This document shows, piece by piece, positions 35,175 to 44,227 of a DNA stretch of 61,880 nucleotides. Where the stretch lies: NCBI GenBank assembly GCA_022448725.1, contig JAKUTR010000014.1, positions 1 through 61,880 on the forward strand, in the 5' to 3' direction. The notes under the pieces were generated by a model, which was not told the DNA's origin, ran no database searches, and saw nothing but the letters and a program-made list of their open reading frames with translations. Numbering within the stretch: the stretch's first letter is position 1; each line of letters begins with the position of its first letter. The stretch is from SAR202 cluster bacterium (GTDB lineage: Bacteria; Chloroflexota; Dehalococcoidia; Lucifugimonadales; VXLM01). The position numbers were made by a program, and so were the translations under genes.

Positions 35175-36800
35175 CTACGGGGGGCCGAACAAGTCATCCC
35201 TCGCCTGGGTGATATCAGATAGGGAATCGGCGTCATCTCGGAATCCGAGTTCCTTATATGATTCGAGCGATCCATAGTTTCGTGTTCGGATCACTACAGG
35301 CATCGGGAGAGCATGGCCAAAGGCGAGAGCCTGCTGCTTTGATTCTAACCTGGATAAAACATCCCGTAGTTTCCGGCTGCCCGACCTACCTGTGAGAACT
35401 GAGTCAACATCACGCTCGCTATCGAGCAGGCAGGTGATCTTAGTCCCAAGTTGACTCATTACCTCTTCGTCGATACCACTTGGCCGTTGGTCCACAACCA
35501 TGAGGGTTACATTGTACTTCCGATCCTCACGCGCGATCGTTCCGAAGATAGTTTGGTCTGCCACGGAGGGCGTCAGAAATTTGTGGGCTTCTTCGATAGT
35601 AATCACGAGAGGACGAGGTTGCCTGCTAGGATCGTCCGATGCTTGCTCGCTCATCTGCATATACCGCTCGTGTATTCGACGAGTCAATAGATTTGCAACA
35701 AGAATGTAAGAAGCAAGGTCGTTACCGTAACGACCGAATTCCAGAACCACGTGCATACCCCGCTCGAGGTACCGCAGGATTTGGTTAAGCGAGTCGTGAC
35801 CTGACCCTTCAATAAACGGTAATCTTTCAAGTCGGGAGAGTCGATTGTGAAGGCTCGATAAGGCGGTAGAGTTCACTCCTATTGAATCGGCCAAGTCTCG
35901 AACCCCTTCGCGTCCCTTATGTGATAAGAAATCCTGCAGCCAATTTCGACCGAAATGGCGGTGTAGGGAATAGACCGCATCTGCTGCTACATCTGATAAA
36001 CTCAGCGTTTCTCTGAGGATTTGGATGTCCTCGGGCTCGATTTCTTGATACCCAATCCGAACCACATAATCAGGTGCGAGTCCACGCCTCCGAGAGCTCT
36101 CCTCGTCCAGAGTGAAGACCGCTACACGTGAAGAGAACAGTTGTTTTAGTCCCTTTACCTCCCGCCCTGTTCCTTCACTTGATCCCTTCCACCCGTACTC
36201 GCCATGCATATCGAATACTAGGTTGACGGCGTTACTTTTTTGAAGAATGCCGATCAGCAAGAGTCTCGCTAGAAAGGTTTTACCGGTACCACTCTTGCCA
36301 AAGACGCCATTACTACGAGTAACCAACTCGGGAATGTTAAGCGCAAGCCTAGTTTCCATATCGAGTGGAGTCCCGATATAGAAATGTTCTTCATCCTCTT
36401 CGCCGAACACAATTTCTATATCGTTTTCAGTAGCGATTGAGACTTGGGCGAAGTGAGGAGGAATGGTTTTAGCAGGTTGTGGGCCATCAAGAACCGCAGC
36501 AGGGTCATCAGAGTCTGCGATGACTAGCATCGGCTCTACAGTAATCATCCCAAAGGCGGTGGTTCCCGAAATAACCTGCTCGATAAATGGGTTCGAGACG
36601 TCCGGAGGCACTCCACGTAAACTCATGTCAGCAGCCTCTAGTGCTACCCCGGTAACTTGCCCGAAGAATCGAAACTTACCACCTTGAATACTGACAAATG
36701 TCCCAACCTTGATTGTTTCAGTCGAAATACCGACGTCAAGGCGAATCTGGACGCCTTCAGTGAGAGAACCCGCGACTACCATTCCTAGGCGTCCGGTCAT
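35175..36800 (-). CDS. herA: HerA-type DNA-translocating ATPase
   Basis: FtsK/HerA superfamily hexameric pump that works with NurA in DNA end resection. 541 residues: N-terminal HAS barrel (~1-110), then the RecA-like domain with Walker A GKSGTGKT (168-175), Walker B LVITIEEAH (~398-405), and a C-terminal region with RDVDSVLTGRSG, the likely arginine-finger area. Last gene of the selB-nurA-methyltransferase-HAS-herA operon, overlapping the HAS gene by four bases. In archaea herA and nurA travel with mre11 and rad50, which are absent here. Bacterial HerA also occurs in defence systems, so an antiviral role is an alternative to repair. Confidence 0.88.
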   Translation of the reverse strand: MTGRLGMVVAGSLTEGVQIRLDVGISTETIKVGTFVSIQGGKFRFFGQVTGVALEAADMSLRGVPPDVSNPFIEQVISGTTAFGMITVEPMLVIADSDDPAAVLDGPQPAKTIPPHFAQVSIATENDIEIVFGEEDEEHFYIGTPLDMETRLALNIPELVTRSNGVFGKSGTGKTFLARLLLIGILQKSNAVNLVFDMHGEYGWKGSSEGTGREVKGLKQLFSSRVAVFTLDEESSRRRGLAPDYVVRIGYQEIEPEDIQILRETLSLSDVAADAVYSLHRHFGRNWLQDFLSHKGREGVRDLADSIGVNSTALSSLHNRLSRLERLPFIEGSGHDSLNQILRYLERGMHVVLEFGRYGNDLASYILVANLLTRRIHERYMQMSEQASDDPSRQPRPLVITIEEAHKFLTPSVADQTIFGTIAREDRKYNVTLMVVDQRPSGIDEEVMSQLGTKITCLLDSERDVDSVLTGRSGSRKLRDVLSRLESKQQALAFGHALPMPVVIRTRNYGSLESYKELGFRDDADSLSDITQARDDLFGPP

Positions 36801-37390
36801 GAAATTAGCCTTATGAGGATGTTATTTAGACGTTGGATCTGGCCGATTAGTAGAGGGGCCAGGGCTTTACCTGCGCCGACGAGATATGCCTGGGCATCCT
36901 CTTGTGTGAGGGACGAGTATCGCAAGAATGCGGCGATCAGCTCGTCTTGTGGCCCAATAGGAGAGTTTAGGAGGCTTGGAAGGAATTCATAGGAAGAACT
37001 GAACTCGCGTAGTCTATCTCTCCCACATTCGTAGACGAAGGAGTGGATCCTCGGTGGGAATGGTGACAGGTGGCGTTTCAATCCACTTTCTGATTCGTAA
37101 CCAACTACTATCGCCTGAAACTCCGTTGACAGCAGCCGGTTGAGCTGAGGATTATGCTCGTATACTGCCTCCTCAGTCTCTTCGTCAACGCCCATCGCGA
37201 TCGGACGTCGGCTTGGGTCTAGGCTTTGAGTGCGTACCTCAGCAACGATACCTAACACCGGATTGTTGTCACCAGCGCGTACCAGCGTACCCAGTGCAGG
37301 CGCGACATAAAGTTCGTGGCACCGTGCCGTAAAGGCAGCAGTTGTTGCTTCAACAATTTCCCCTATACGGCCAGCAATCAATTCACTCAT
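36797..37390 (-). CDS. Stand-alone HAS-barrel protein of the herA/nurA operon
   Basis: 197 residues. The N-terminal ~100 resemble the HerA-ATP-synthase barrel (GRIGEIVEATTAAFTARC, LGTLVRAGD, VLGIVAEV). The rest is helical (FLRYSSLTQEDAQAYLV) and unfamiliar. It has no ATPase motifs. It sits directly before herA (four-base overlap) and after the methyltransferase (eight-base overlap), so it probably partners HerA, for instance as an adaptor or loader. To my knowledge similar stand-alone HAS proteins accompany HerA/NurA in some bacteria such as cyanobacteria. Function otherwise unknown. Confidence 0.75.
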   Translation of the reverse strand: MSELIAGRIGEIVEATTAAFTARCHELYVAPALGTLVRAGDNNPVLGIVAEVRTQSLDPSRRPIAMGVDEETEEAVYEHNPQLNRLLSTEFQAIVVGYESESGLKRHLSPFPPRIHSFVYECGRDRLREFSSSYEFLPSLLNSPIGPQDELIAAFLRYSSLTQEDAQAYLVGAGKALAPLLIGQIQRLNNILIRLIS

Positions 37391-38210
37391 CCGATTTCTT
37401 TCGGAGGATACCCTGAGTTACTTCGATGCATCCCTCCTCTAGGTTTCTCTGTACGTTAGAAACTCGTTCCAGAAAGTCTAGGGATAGTAACGTACTTGCG
37501 TTAATCCCATCACCCCTCCTTGGAGGGTTTTGTCGCATCCAAGCCATTGTTCTGTAGGTTACGTCGGTCCATTCTACCGTCTCAAAGCCGGCAGTATGAA
37601 AAAGATCCAAGTAGCGTCCGGGAGATACCAAAAAACTCATGGCTTTGTTGTCAGCCCAGGGAACTGGATAGTGGATGTCTAGCTGAGGTCCTGCTGTGAT
37701 GTCATGAACAGCTAGGATTCCCTCTGGTCTCAACACTCGTGCGATCTCAGCGAGCAACACTGATTTTTCTTCGATATTCATGCTTGTATGTTGGGACCAT
37801 ACCAAATCAAAGCTGGCGTCGTCGAAGGGCATATCAAGGGCGTTACCATGTCTGAAGGAGACCATGTCGCCGAGTCCAACCAGACCGCTAAGTAGCTCTG
37901 CGGCCTCGCAGAACTCTGGAGTGATATCTAGGCCCACGACATGACACCCGAAATTGGAGGCTAGAGTGCGAGCTGAGGCGCCAAGCCCACTACCGACGTC
38001 GAGTACGCTCATACCATGCTGCGCAGCGGCAAGCCGTGCTAAGCTGAGCGTCTCTTCAACACCTCCTAGATGGAGATTGTCAAAAGAAGCGAAGTCATTA
38101 ACGGTGAGGGAGTCAAGAGACTTTCCTGCCTCGCTAAGACTAGCTAGGATCCGTTCCACAAGTTCTGGCGAGCCGTAGTGGGATGCAACATCACCTTTTT
38201 CTATGTCCAT
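37383..38210 (-). CDS. Class I SAM-dependent methyltransferase inside the nurA-herA operon
   Basis: 275 residues. SAM-binding motif I VLDVGSGLGASA (about 69-80), acidic Asp95 at the end of the next strand (VGLDITPEF), and the motif IV region FDLVWSQHTSMNIEEK. The substrate domain resembles small-molecule methyltransferases of the phosphoethanolamine/sarcosine or UbiE-like groups rather than DNA methylases, which would carry DPPY/NPPY. It overlaps nurA by ten bases and the HAS gene by eight, so co-translation with the resection genes is certain, but what it methylates is not known. Confidence 0.85.
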   Translation of the reverse strand: MDIEKGDVASHYGSPELVERILASLSEAGKSLDSLTVNDFASFDNLHLGGVEETLSLARLAAAQHGMSVLDVGSGLGASARTLASNFGCHVVGLDITPEFCEAAELLSGLVGLGDMVSFRHGNALDMPFDDASFDLVWSQHTSMNIEEKSVLLAEIARVLRPEGILAVHDITAGPQLDIHYPVPWADNKAMSFLVSPGRYLDLFHTAGFETVEWTDVTYRTMAWMRQNPPRRGDGINASTLLSLDFLERVSNVQRNLEEGCIEVTQGILRKKSDE

Positions 38211-39409
38211 CGCAGGCGCTTTGACCTCTGTTTTTCCGAGGTGTATGTGGGTAGAGAATGAGAGTAGAGTACTTGGTGTAATAGGTCTTCGAAGATCTTC
38301 CTGTCACTACCGCTGATCACGGCTTGCTCATGCGCTTCCATAAGTGCTACTGGATAGCCATGACCCCGCCGACTTTGATCAAGAACAATTGAATGAACTA
38401 TGTTTACAGATTCTGGGTCCTCAGCAACCCACGATGGTATTTCAACACGAGCGATCTCCTCGCCCGCGTTCAAATAGAAAAAACCTATACTCATGCCCCG
38501 GTAATGATTTTTGATGACTGGGTATGTCGCCTCAAATATCATAGATCGTTGGCCAGGAAGTAACAGTTGTGCATACAGATCACGGTCTCTTATCCCGCCC
38601 ACGCAAGGACCACACGGAGCACGGACGCTCCCTCTGTAGCCGCAAGTGCGTGAGAGGTAGCCTGCCTCATATTCACACGTTGTGAGCCGTAACGCGCGTA
38701 TAACTTCAGCGTGGTTTGGTAGGCTCACGTAACTGGCGAGCGCGAGCTTACGCTCCTTATGTAAATCTCCTATTTCTTCCAATGCGAGAGCAAAGCCTTC
38801 CTCGACCATCTCCTTTCGGATGTAGTCATGGTATCCCTGACTTGCAAGCCCGATAAGGGATAGAGTGCCGTCCAGCAAGCCAAGCGTGGGAGTGTTTGAA
38901 GGCGTGTTACGGATCTCTTTAGTAAGAGCTCGTATCTCTTCAACAGAACGCTTAGCACCCAATATCGCGCCTTCGATTTGTTGCTCCTGAGCCCCGTCGG
39001 GGCTTCTCACCATCATCTCTTGCTCAGTAGCGTAGAGACGCGGGGTGTTGTATAGATGAGCCGAGGGAGATGCTCCATAAGCCAGAGTCGCGACTCCTGT
39101 ATTTATTACGTAGCAGCGTGCCGGCAGATGTCGATTAGTATCGATATGTGAACCATCTGCGGAGACGACAATAAAATCTGGATAGGGTGGTGGGGCAGAA
39201 ATGGCCTCCCCGGGGTGCCCAACGATACCTGGGAGCGCCCAGCTCGCGCTGGGAGTCTCCTGAATCTTTTTCAGGTAGACGTCGATCGAGAAATCCTGCG
39301 CAGCAGAGACGGCAGCCTTGAGCCTCTGCGAGCGTACGTTTTCGCTGGCCTGGATGTCCCCGGCCATTTCGTCAATTTGCAGAGCCGTTCGTGAAAGGTC
39401 GAGAGCCAT
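38201..39409 (-). CDS. nurA: NurA domain 5'-3' exonuclease-like protein
   Basis: 402 residues. NurA nucleases work with HerA to trim DNA ends. Manganese-site residues are visible in VVSADGSHID (Asp85), LGLLDGTLSL (Asp180) and GYPVALMEAHEQAV (His360). An unusual feature is a cysteine group at 245, 256, 266 and 269 (CEYEAG, RTCGYRG, APCGPCVGG) that could bind zinc or an iron-sulfur cluster. Its ATG overlaps the selB stop by one base (TAATG). Identification rests on the three motifs and on herA being in the same operon, since overall NurA similarity is always low. Confidence 0.8.
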   Translation of the reverse strand: MALDLSRTALQIDEMAGDIQASENVRSQRLKAAVSAAQDFSIDVYLKKIQETPSASWALPGIVGHPGEAISAPPPYPDFIVVSADGSHIDTNRHLPARCYVINTGVATLAYGASPSAHLYNTPRLYATEQEMMVRSPDGAQEQQIEGAILGAKRSVEEIRALTKEIRNTPSNTPTLGLLDGTLSLIGLASQGYHDYIRKEMVEEGFALALEEIGDLHKERKLALASYVSLPNHAEVIRALRLTTCEYEAGYLSRTCGYRGSVRAPCGPCVGGIRDRDLYAQLLLPGQRSMIFEATYPVIKNHYRGMSIGFFYLNAGEEIARVEIPSWVAEDPESVNIVHSIVLDQSRRGHGYPVALMEAHEQAVISGSDRKIFEDLLHQVLYSHSLPTYTSEKQRSKRLRWT

Positions 39410-41268
39410 TAGCGAAGTATCCTTGAATCACCGACCCGTTGGGTAAGGCCCTGATCATCCATGTATTCGAGGAGTGCGAGGGCGTATTTACGACTCGTCG
39501 TGAACATGTTACGGACATCTCCGATAGTAATGCTTCCCGCAGTGTGGATGTGTTTCATGATCTTCCCGGTCATCTCCTCGTAAGCTTGGCAACCGAATAC
39601 AACATCCCCGCTGGTCTTCACAACCAGACCCCTCTCTACAATAACACTGAGTAGATCCGGGGTTAGAGGCGAGTTGGTCGGAGGTGAGTAAGGGCTTAAT
39701 GTAAGTGAATCTAGATACTTTTGAACTAACGCTTCTTGGGGTTCGGAAAGCCGGAGTATATGGGTCGGAAGCTTTAGTTTAGGTCCCTCTTCTTGTAACA
39801 GGCCGTCGGACTGAAGCCGCTCAATAACGGATTGGTACACGCCGTGCTCCATACCCAGCCAACTCCTCAACTCTTCTCTGAGGATTCCTTTTTGTAAAGG
39901 GTGGTCGGCATGATAACTCTCAAGTTTCTTTCGTATTTTGGTCGTCATATCGGCCCAGGTAACTTGTGTTACCAGGCGGGTAGCTTGATCAACATTTGTG
40001 CCAAGTGCAATGACGTCCCCGGATTCCAGTAAGGTGTTTATCTCTCTGACCGCAGCACAGGTACCCATATTTGCATACCAGGCGATCTGGCTTAAGGGAT
40101 TGAACTCTCTGAGTCTGATAGTTCCCAGTAAGACACTAGCATCAGTGCCCGTGGTCAACATAGCCAACCTATCAATAGTAGGGCCATGGTTGCGTGGATG
40201 TCTCGCGGCATCCACGGCGATGATCGTACCACCACCCAATGTTGAACCTCCTGATCGGATGATGAAGTAGTCTCCCTTAACCACTACGACCTGCCTGTCT
40301 AGTTTGAGTTGCGCCCATGCCGATTCTCCCGGGCCCACTTGTTGCCGATCAAGTAGCCTTACACGAGCCAGGAATTCGTTGCTACCAGTGTGTACGGAAG
40401 CCAGCATATTGTGGTGAATATTCCTGGGGGCACCTGTAATCATTCTGAGATTGATATCAATAGCGCCTGTTGGTTTAAGAAACTCATCTGTGGTTAGCAC
40501 ATCACCACGCTGGATCTCCTTCCGGGAGATACCGACAAGGTTAACTGCTACCCTGGTGCCTGGCGGCGCAGTTTTCAGTTTGGATTTGTGGGTTTGTATA
40601 CCACGAATTCGCGATGTCATCCCTGATGGCTGGATGATTATCTTGTCACCAATGCTAAGGCTGCCGTCGATGAGTGTGCCTGTAACGACTGTACCAGAGC
40701 CGGTCATTGCAAATGATCGGTCGATGGGTAGTCGTGCCCGCCCGAGGTTACGGCGTGGAGTTGCCCCGGTTAACATAGTCGCAATGGCAGCAATCAAGGC
40801 GTCTAGCCCTTCACCTGTGGCCACTGAGACGGGTAGTATCTGGGATCCTGCTAATGTCGTTCCCTCAACGGTTTGCGCAACCTCTGAGATCACAAGCTCC
40901 AGTAACTCATTTTCGACCAAATCACGTTTCGTAACAGCGACGAGACCACGGCTGACCTGAAGTAGGTCGAGAATTGCCAAGTGCTCAAGAGTCTGAGGCA
41001 TTACCGATTCGTCAGCGGCGACGACTAGAAGTGCGAGATCGATACCGCCCACGCCTGCAAGCATGTTGGCTATGAAACGCTCGTGTCCGGGAACATCGAC
41101 GACACTAACCCCCGTGCCGTTTGGTAGAGACATCCATGCAAAGCCAAGGTCAATGGTCAGCCCCCGGGCTTTCTCCTCGTGAAGGCGATCTGGGTCTATC
41201 CCAGTGAGTGCCTCCACAAGAGTCGACTTGCCGTGATCGACGTGACCAGCTGTGCCGATTACGAACAA
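39409..41268 (-). CDS. selB: Selenocysteine-specific translation elongation factor SelB
   Basis: Delivers Sec-tRNA to UGA codons with SECIS elements. 619 residues: EF-Tu-like GTPase with GHVDHGKSTL, DVPGHERF and TKRD, then barrel domains, then C-terminal winged helices from about 450 that bind the SECIS RNA (LQKGILREELRSWLGM). TTG start: AGGAGG lies five bases before it and the product begins MFVIGTAGHVDHGKS. It heads the operon with nurA and herA, an unexpected pairing. selA, selC and selD are not in the window, so Sec decoding is implied but not shown. Confidence 0.93.
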   Translation of the reverse strand: MFVIGTAGHVDHGKSTLVEALTGIDPDRLHEEKARGLTIDLGFAWMSLPNGTGVSVVDVPGHERFIANMLAGVGGIDLALLVVAADESVMPQTLEHLAILDLLQVSRGLVAVTKRDLVENELLELVISEVAQTVEGTTLAGSQILPVSVATGEGLDALIAAIATMLTGATPRRNLGRARLPIDRSFAMTGSGTVVTGTLIDGSLSIGDKIIIQPSGMTSRIRGIQTHKSKLKTAPPGTRVAVNLVGISRKEIQRGDVLTTDEFLKPTGAIDINLRMITGAPRNIHHNMLASVHTGSNEFLARVRLLDRQQVGPGESAWAQLKLDRQVVVVKGDYFIIRSGGSTLGGGTIIAVDAARHPRNHGPTIDRLAMLTTGTDASVLLGTIRLREFNPLSQIAWYANMGTCAAVREINTLLESGDVIALGTNVDQATRLVTQVTWADMTTKIRKKLESYHADHPLQKGILREELRSWLGMEHGVYQSVIERLQSDGLLQEEGPKLKLPTHILRLSEPQEALVQKYLDSLTLSPYSPPTNSPLTPDLLSVIVERGLVVKTSGDVVFGCQAYEEMTGKIMKHIHTAGSITIGDVRNMFTTSRKYALALLEYMDDQGLTQRVGDSRILR

Positions 41269-41324
41269 CGTGACCTCCTGCCGAAAATTCTAACTTAACC
41301 AGAAAGTAGGGAGAATGCCAAGCC

Positions 41325-41342
41325 GCTATGGTTCAGCATAGC
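41325..41342. terminator. Small hairpin between hemW and selB
   Basis: GCTATG pairs with CATAGC around a six-base loop in the 109-base gap. hemW and selB run the same way, so it may separate their transcripts. No T-run follows, and it is too small to be a tRNA-Sec. Confidence 0.25.
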
Positions 41343-41377
41343 AGTGATCAGGATATTATTGGGCGTGTGGGCGCACG

Positions 41378-42553
41378 CTAAAAAAATTGAGAGAAGATCT
41401 CGTTGCTGAGTAGCCGGCCTTTATTGGTGAGGGAAATTGTCCCATCGGTCGTTTTCAGAAGCCCTTTACGAAGCCCGTCAGATATGATGTTCTCATAGAC
41501 ACAGAAAGGAGAGTTATCAAAGCGGGAGACGAACTTTTTCACGTCTATGCCTTGATCCAAACGTAGCCCGAGAATCATCGTCTCAGCCATTTCTAGCTGC
41601 GTGTCTATATGCTCGATTTCGGCCACCACGGGCATTGATTCAATCGCGGCTTTATTTTCAGCACCATGAACAGCCAGTGGTTCTTTCAGCTTCTGGACGT
41701 ATTCCCGAGGAGGTTTCAGATTTGAGAATCTATGATGTTGCAAGTACGAGTGTGCACCTGGACCGACACCCAAGTAGGATTCGTTTTGCCAGTAAACAAG
41801 ATTGTGGTGGGATTCGAAACCAGGAAGTGCCCAGTTGGAGATCTCGTAGTGAGCATAGCCGCTCCTACCGAACATCCCTTGAGCTTTAATATACATGTCA
41901 GCAGCAAGATCAGCGCTTGGTTCCGGCAGTTGACCATTTTTAACCCACTGCTCCATAGGGGTTCCTCCCTCAAGGGTCAGGGCATACATTGATATGTGTG
42001 GGGGTCCAAGATCAAGAGCCCTCTTGAGAGTAGTTTCCCACTGTTCGATAGTTTGGTAGGGCAGTCCGTACATAAGGTCGATACTGACGTTCTCAAAACC
42101 TGCACCCGATGCCATTTGAAAAGCTGAAATGGCGTCATCGGCTGTATGTCTTCTCCCTAACATACTAAGTAGCGTGTCATCTAAACTCTGGACTCCAATA
42201 CTGATACGGTTAAATCCACAATCGAGGTAAGTAGCCAGATTTCCCCTGTCAAAATCACCCGGATTTGCCTCAAGGGTTATCTCCGCAGTTGGGTCTACGT
42301 GGAACGAAGTTCGTATAGCTTCCACCACACGTACAAGTTCAGGTGGGGGAAGATAGGATGGTGTGCCACCGCCGAAGAAGATGGTCTTCACATCAGGGTG
42401 ATCTAGGATTTGTCCCCATGCCACTATCTCATTTCGAAGAGCGGAGACATACGCAGGGATCAGTGATTCAATCTTGGCGTAGGTATTGAAGTCACAATAA
42501 GGGCATTTAGTTTCGCAAAAGGGTATATGTAAGTACAGTGCTATAGACTGCAT
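41378..42553 (-). CDS. hemW: Heme chaperone HemW (radical SAM, HemN-like)
   Basis: 391 residues. The radical-SAM cluster CETKCPYCDF (C-x3-C-x2-C) is followed by Phe where true coproporphyrinogen dehydrogenases have a fourth Cys, which marks HemW, the heme-binding chaperone, rather than HemN. FFGGGTPSYL, the GVQSLDD motif and the C-terminal HemN-like domain are present. ATG start three bases after the ychF stop, so ychF and hemW form a unit. It is away from the heme biosynthesis operon at 13.7-17.9 kb. Confidence 0.9.
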   Translation of the reverse strand: MQSIALYLHIPFCETKCPYCDFNTYAKIESLIPAYVSALRNEIVAWGQILDHPDVKTIFFGGGTPSYLPPPELVRVVEAIRTSFHVDPTAEITLEANPGDFDRGNLATYLDCGFNRISIGVQSLDDTLLSMLGRRHTADDAISAFQMASGAGFENVSIDLMYGLPYQTIEQWETTLKRALDLGPPHISMYALTLEGGTPMEQWVKNGQLPEPSADLAADMYIKAQGMFGRSGYAHYEISNWALPGFESHHNLVYWQNESYLGVGPGAHSYLQHHRFSNLKPPREYVQKLKEPLAVHGAENKAAIESMPVVAEIEHIDTQLEMAETMILGLRLDQGIDVKKFVSRFDNSPFCVYENIISDGLRKGLLKTTDGTISLTNKGRLLSNEIFSQFF

Positions 42554-42556
42554 TGG

Positions 42557-43648
42557 TCATACGTTAAATAGGACATGCATAATGTCACCGTCATTTACGA
42601 TGTACTCCTTGCCCTCTTGTTGGAGAACGCCCCGCCTACGTGCTTCAGCGAGGCTACCGCAGTCCATGAGGTTTTCATAAGTAACAACCTCGGCCCTAAT
42701 GAAACCCCGTTCCAGGTCTGTATGTATTTTGCCAGCTGCTTTATGGGCGATGGTGCCGTCAACAATTTGCCATGCTCGAACCTCGTCTTCACCGACCGTT
42801 AGGAAGGATATGAGTCCAACCACGTCGTATGATAAAGCGATCATGCGATTGAGGCCTGACTCACCGGCGTTCAGGCTGTGGCGGAACTCCTTTTCATCGC
42901 CTTCCTCCATCTGGGCCAGGTCCATTTCCAATTTGCCGGCGATGACGGTTGCTCGCATCTGAGGGCCGGTTGCGATCTCAGCAAGTTGGTTTTGAAACGA
43001 CTCTGCTTCCGGTAGTTGGTCCTCGGAAATGTTAACAACTACGATCGTTGGCTTGGCTGTTAGGAACTGGAACCCAGAGAGCCGATGGCTGGCCTCAGGT
43101 GGAAGATTTTGGTCGCGGAGAGCGACCCCTGCCTCAAGATTTCCCTTGACGTGTTCAAGGAGGGCCTGTTCCTTGGTAAGTTCACTCCGTTCTGCGGCTT
43201 TTGCACTCTTGAAGGCTTCGACCACACGGTCAAGGCGACGTTCGAGTAAAGACAGATCCGAAAAGGACAATTCTAGAAGCATATTTTCAACGTCCCTTAT
43301 GGCATCGACACTCTCGTCTACATGCGTCACGGACGGATTATCGAAGGCACGGGTGATAACGAGTAGTGCATCAGTGGACTGGAGGGCGTTTAGGTAATCA
43401 CCCGAGATACCCCTTGTCTGTCCGAAACCGTCCTGAGGAGAGGGGATATCCACATAGCTGACTTCAGCAGGCACCACCCGTTCAGGACTATATATTTTCG
43501 AAAGTTCGTGTAGGCGATTGTCTGGTACCTTGGCGACACCGATGTTTGGCTTATCGCTATACCCGGCAACGATTGCATGTCCTCGGGTGAGGGCGTTGAA
43601 AATGGTGGTCTTGCCACTGAGAGGGAGACCGACGATTCCTATTTGCAT
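42557..43648 (-). CDS. ychF: YchF/OLA1 family ATPase
   Basis: P-loop ATPase related to Obg that binds ATP rather than GTP and associates with ribosomes. 363 residues: P loop GLPLSGKTT, a base-specificity motif NISED in place of the NKxD of GTPases, a coiled-coil insert (~130-190) and the C-terminal TGS domain ending DGDIMHVLFNV. The P loop differs from the common GLPNVGKST. Followed by hemW. Confidence 0.92.
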   Translation of the reverse strand: MQIGIVGLPLSGKTTIFNALTRGHAIVAGYSDKPNIGVAKVPDNRLHELSKIYSPERVVPAEVSYVDIPSPQDGFGQTRGISGDYLNALQSTDALLVITRAFDNPSVTHVDESVDAIRDVENMLLELSFSDLSLLERRLDRVVEAFKSAKAAERSELTKEQALLEHVKGNLEAGVALRDQNLPPEASHRLSGFQFLTAKPTIVVVNISEDQLPEAESFQNQLAEIATGPQMRATVIAGKLEMDLAQMEEGDEKEFRHSLNAGESGLNRMIALSYDVVGLISFLTVGEDEVRAWQIVDGTIAHKAAGKIHTDLERGFIRAEVVTYENLMDCGSLAEARRRGVLQQEGKEYIVNDGDIMHVLFNV

Positions 43649-43718
43649 AGATAGTTACCTGACTGGAAGGGATATGCGCCGATGCATATAGTGAAGGGCG
43701 GGACAGCTAAAAGAGAGT

Positions 43719-44063
43719 TCAACTTTGGGATTCACGCTCCCTATCAGCGTGGCGGTACTCGCCTTCCACAATGATCGCCGGTTCATCTTCCGCCGGAGAA
43801 GGCGGATCGCGAAATTTTTCAAGCACGACGTCTCGCGGAGCCATGACAAGGAGCAAACCAATTGATACAGCCACAACGACCAGATCATCGATATGCCCAA
43901 GAAATGGGATCAGATCCGGAAAGGGGTCAATTGGAGAAACCAGATAGATTAGTGCCACAGGGACGATAAGCTTTAGGCGAACAGGTACTCTACGGTCCAG
44001 CAAAAGCCTACCGACAACCTTTAAAACCTTCGTGTGGCCAAGAAGCCGTATAAGTGCAAACAC
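43719..44063 (-). CDS. DUF1232 (YkvA-like) small membrane protein
   Basis: 114 residues with the DUF1232 signature YLVSPIDPFPDLIPFLGHIDDL and two membrane-associated helices, then a polar acidic tail. Function unknown; members are thought to sit in the membrane. GTG start at 44063. It runs towards ychF with a 70-base gap and diverges from holA. Confidence 0.85.
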   Translation of the reverse strand: MFALIRLLGHTKVLKVVGRLLLDRRVPVRLKLIVPVALIYLVSPIDPFPDLIPFLGHIDDLVVVAVSIGLLLVMAPRDVVLEKFRDPPSPAEDEPAIIVEGEYRHADRERESQS

Positions 44064-44227
44064 CTGGGTGCCGACCCCCTTGATGCTCTATTATACAAAA
44101 GGAGAGTTGTCCTTCCCTAAGATCGCGAAGCCTGTCTTATCAGTTGAAGTACGTTTAGGAGATATGCAACTCGGCTTAGCAATATTGGAATGAGTTAAGG
44201 TGCGCAGTTAAGAAGTCATGTGAGCTT

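Noticed and set aside
41269-41377. Possible tRNA-Sec next to selB
   Set aside because: I looked for an approximately 95-base cloverleaf with a UCA anticodon. Only a six-pair hairpin is present, and no acceptor stem or T-arm sequence.
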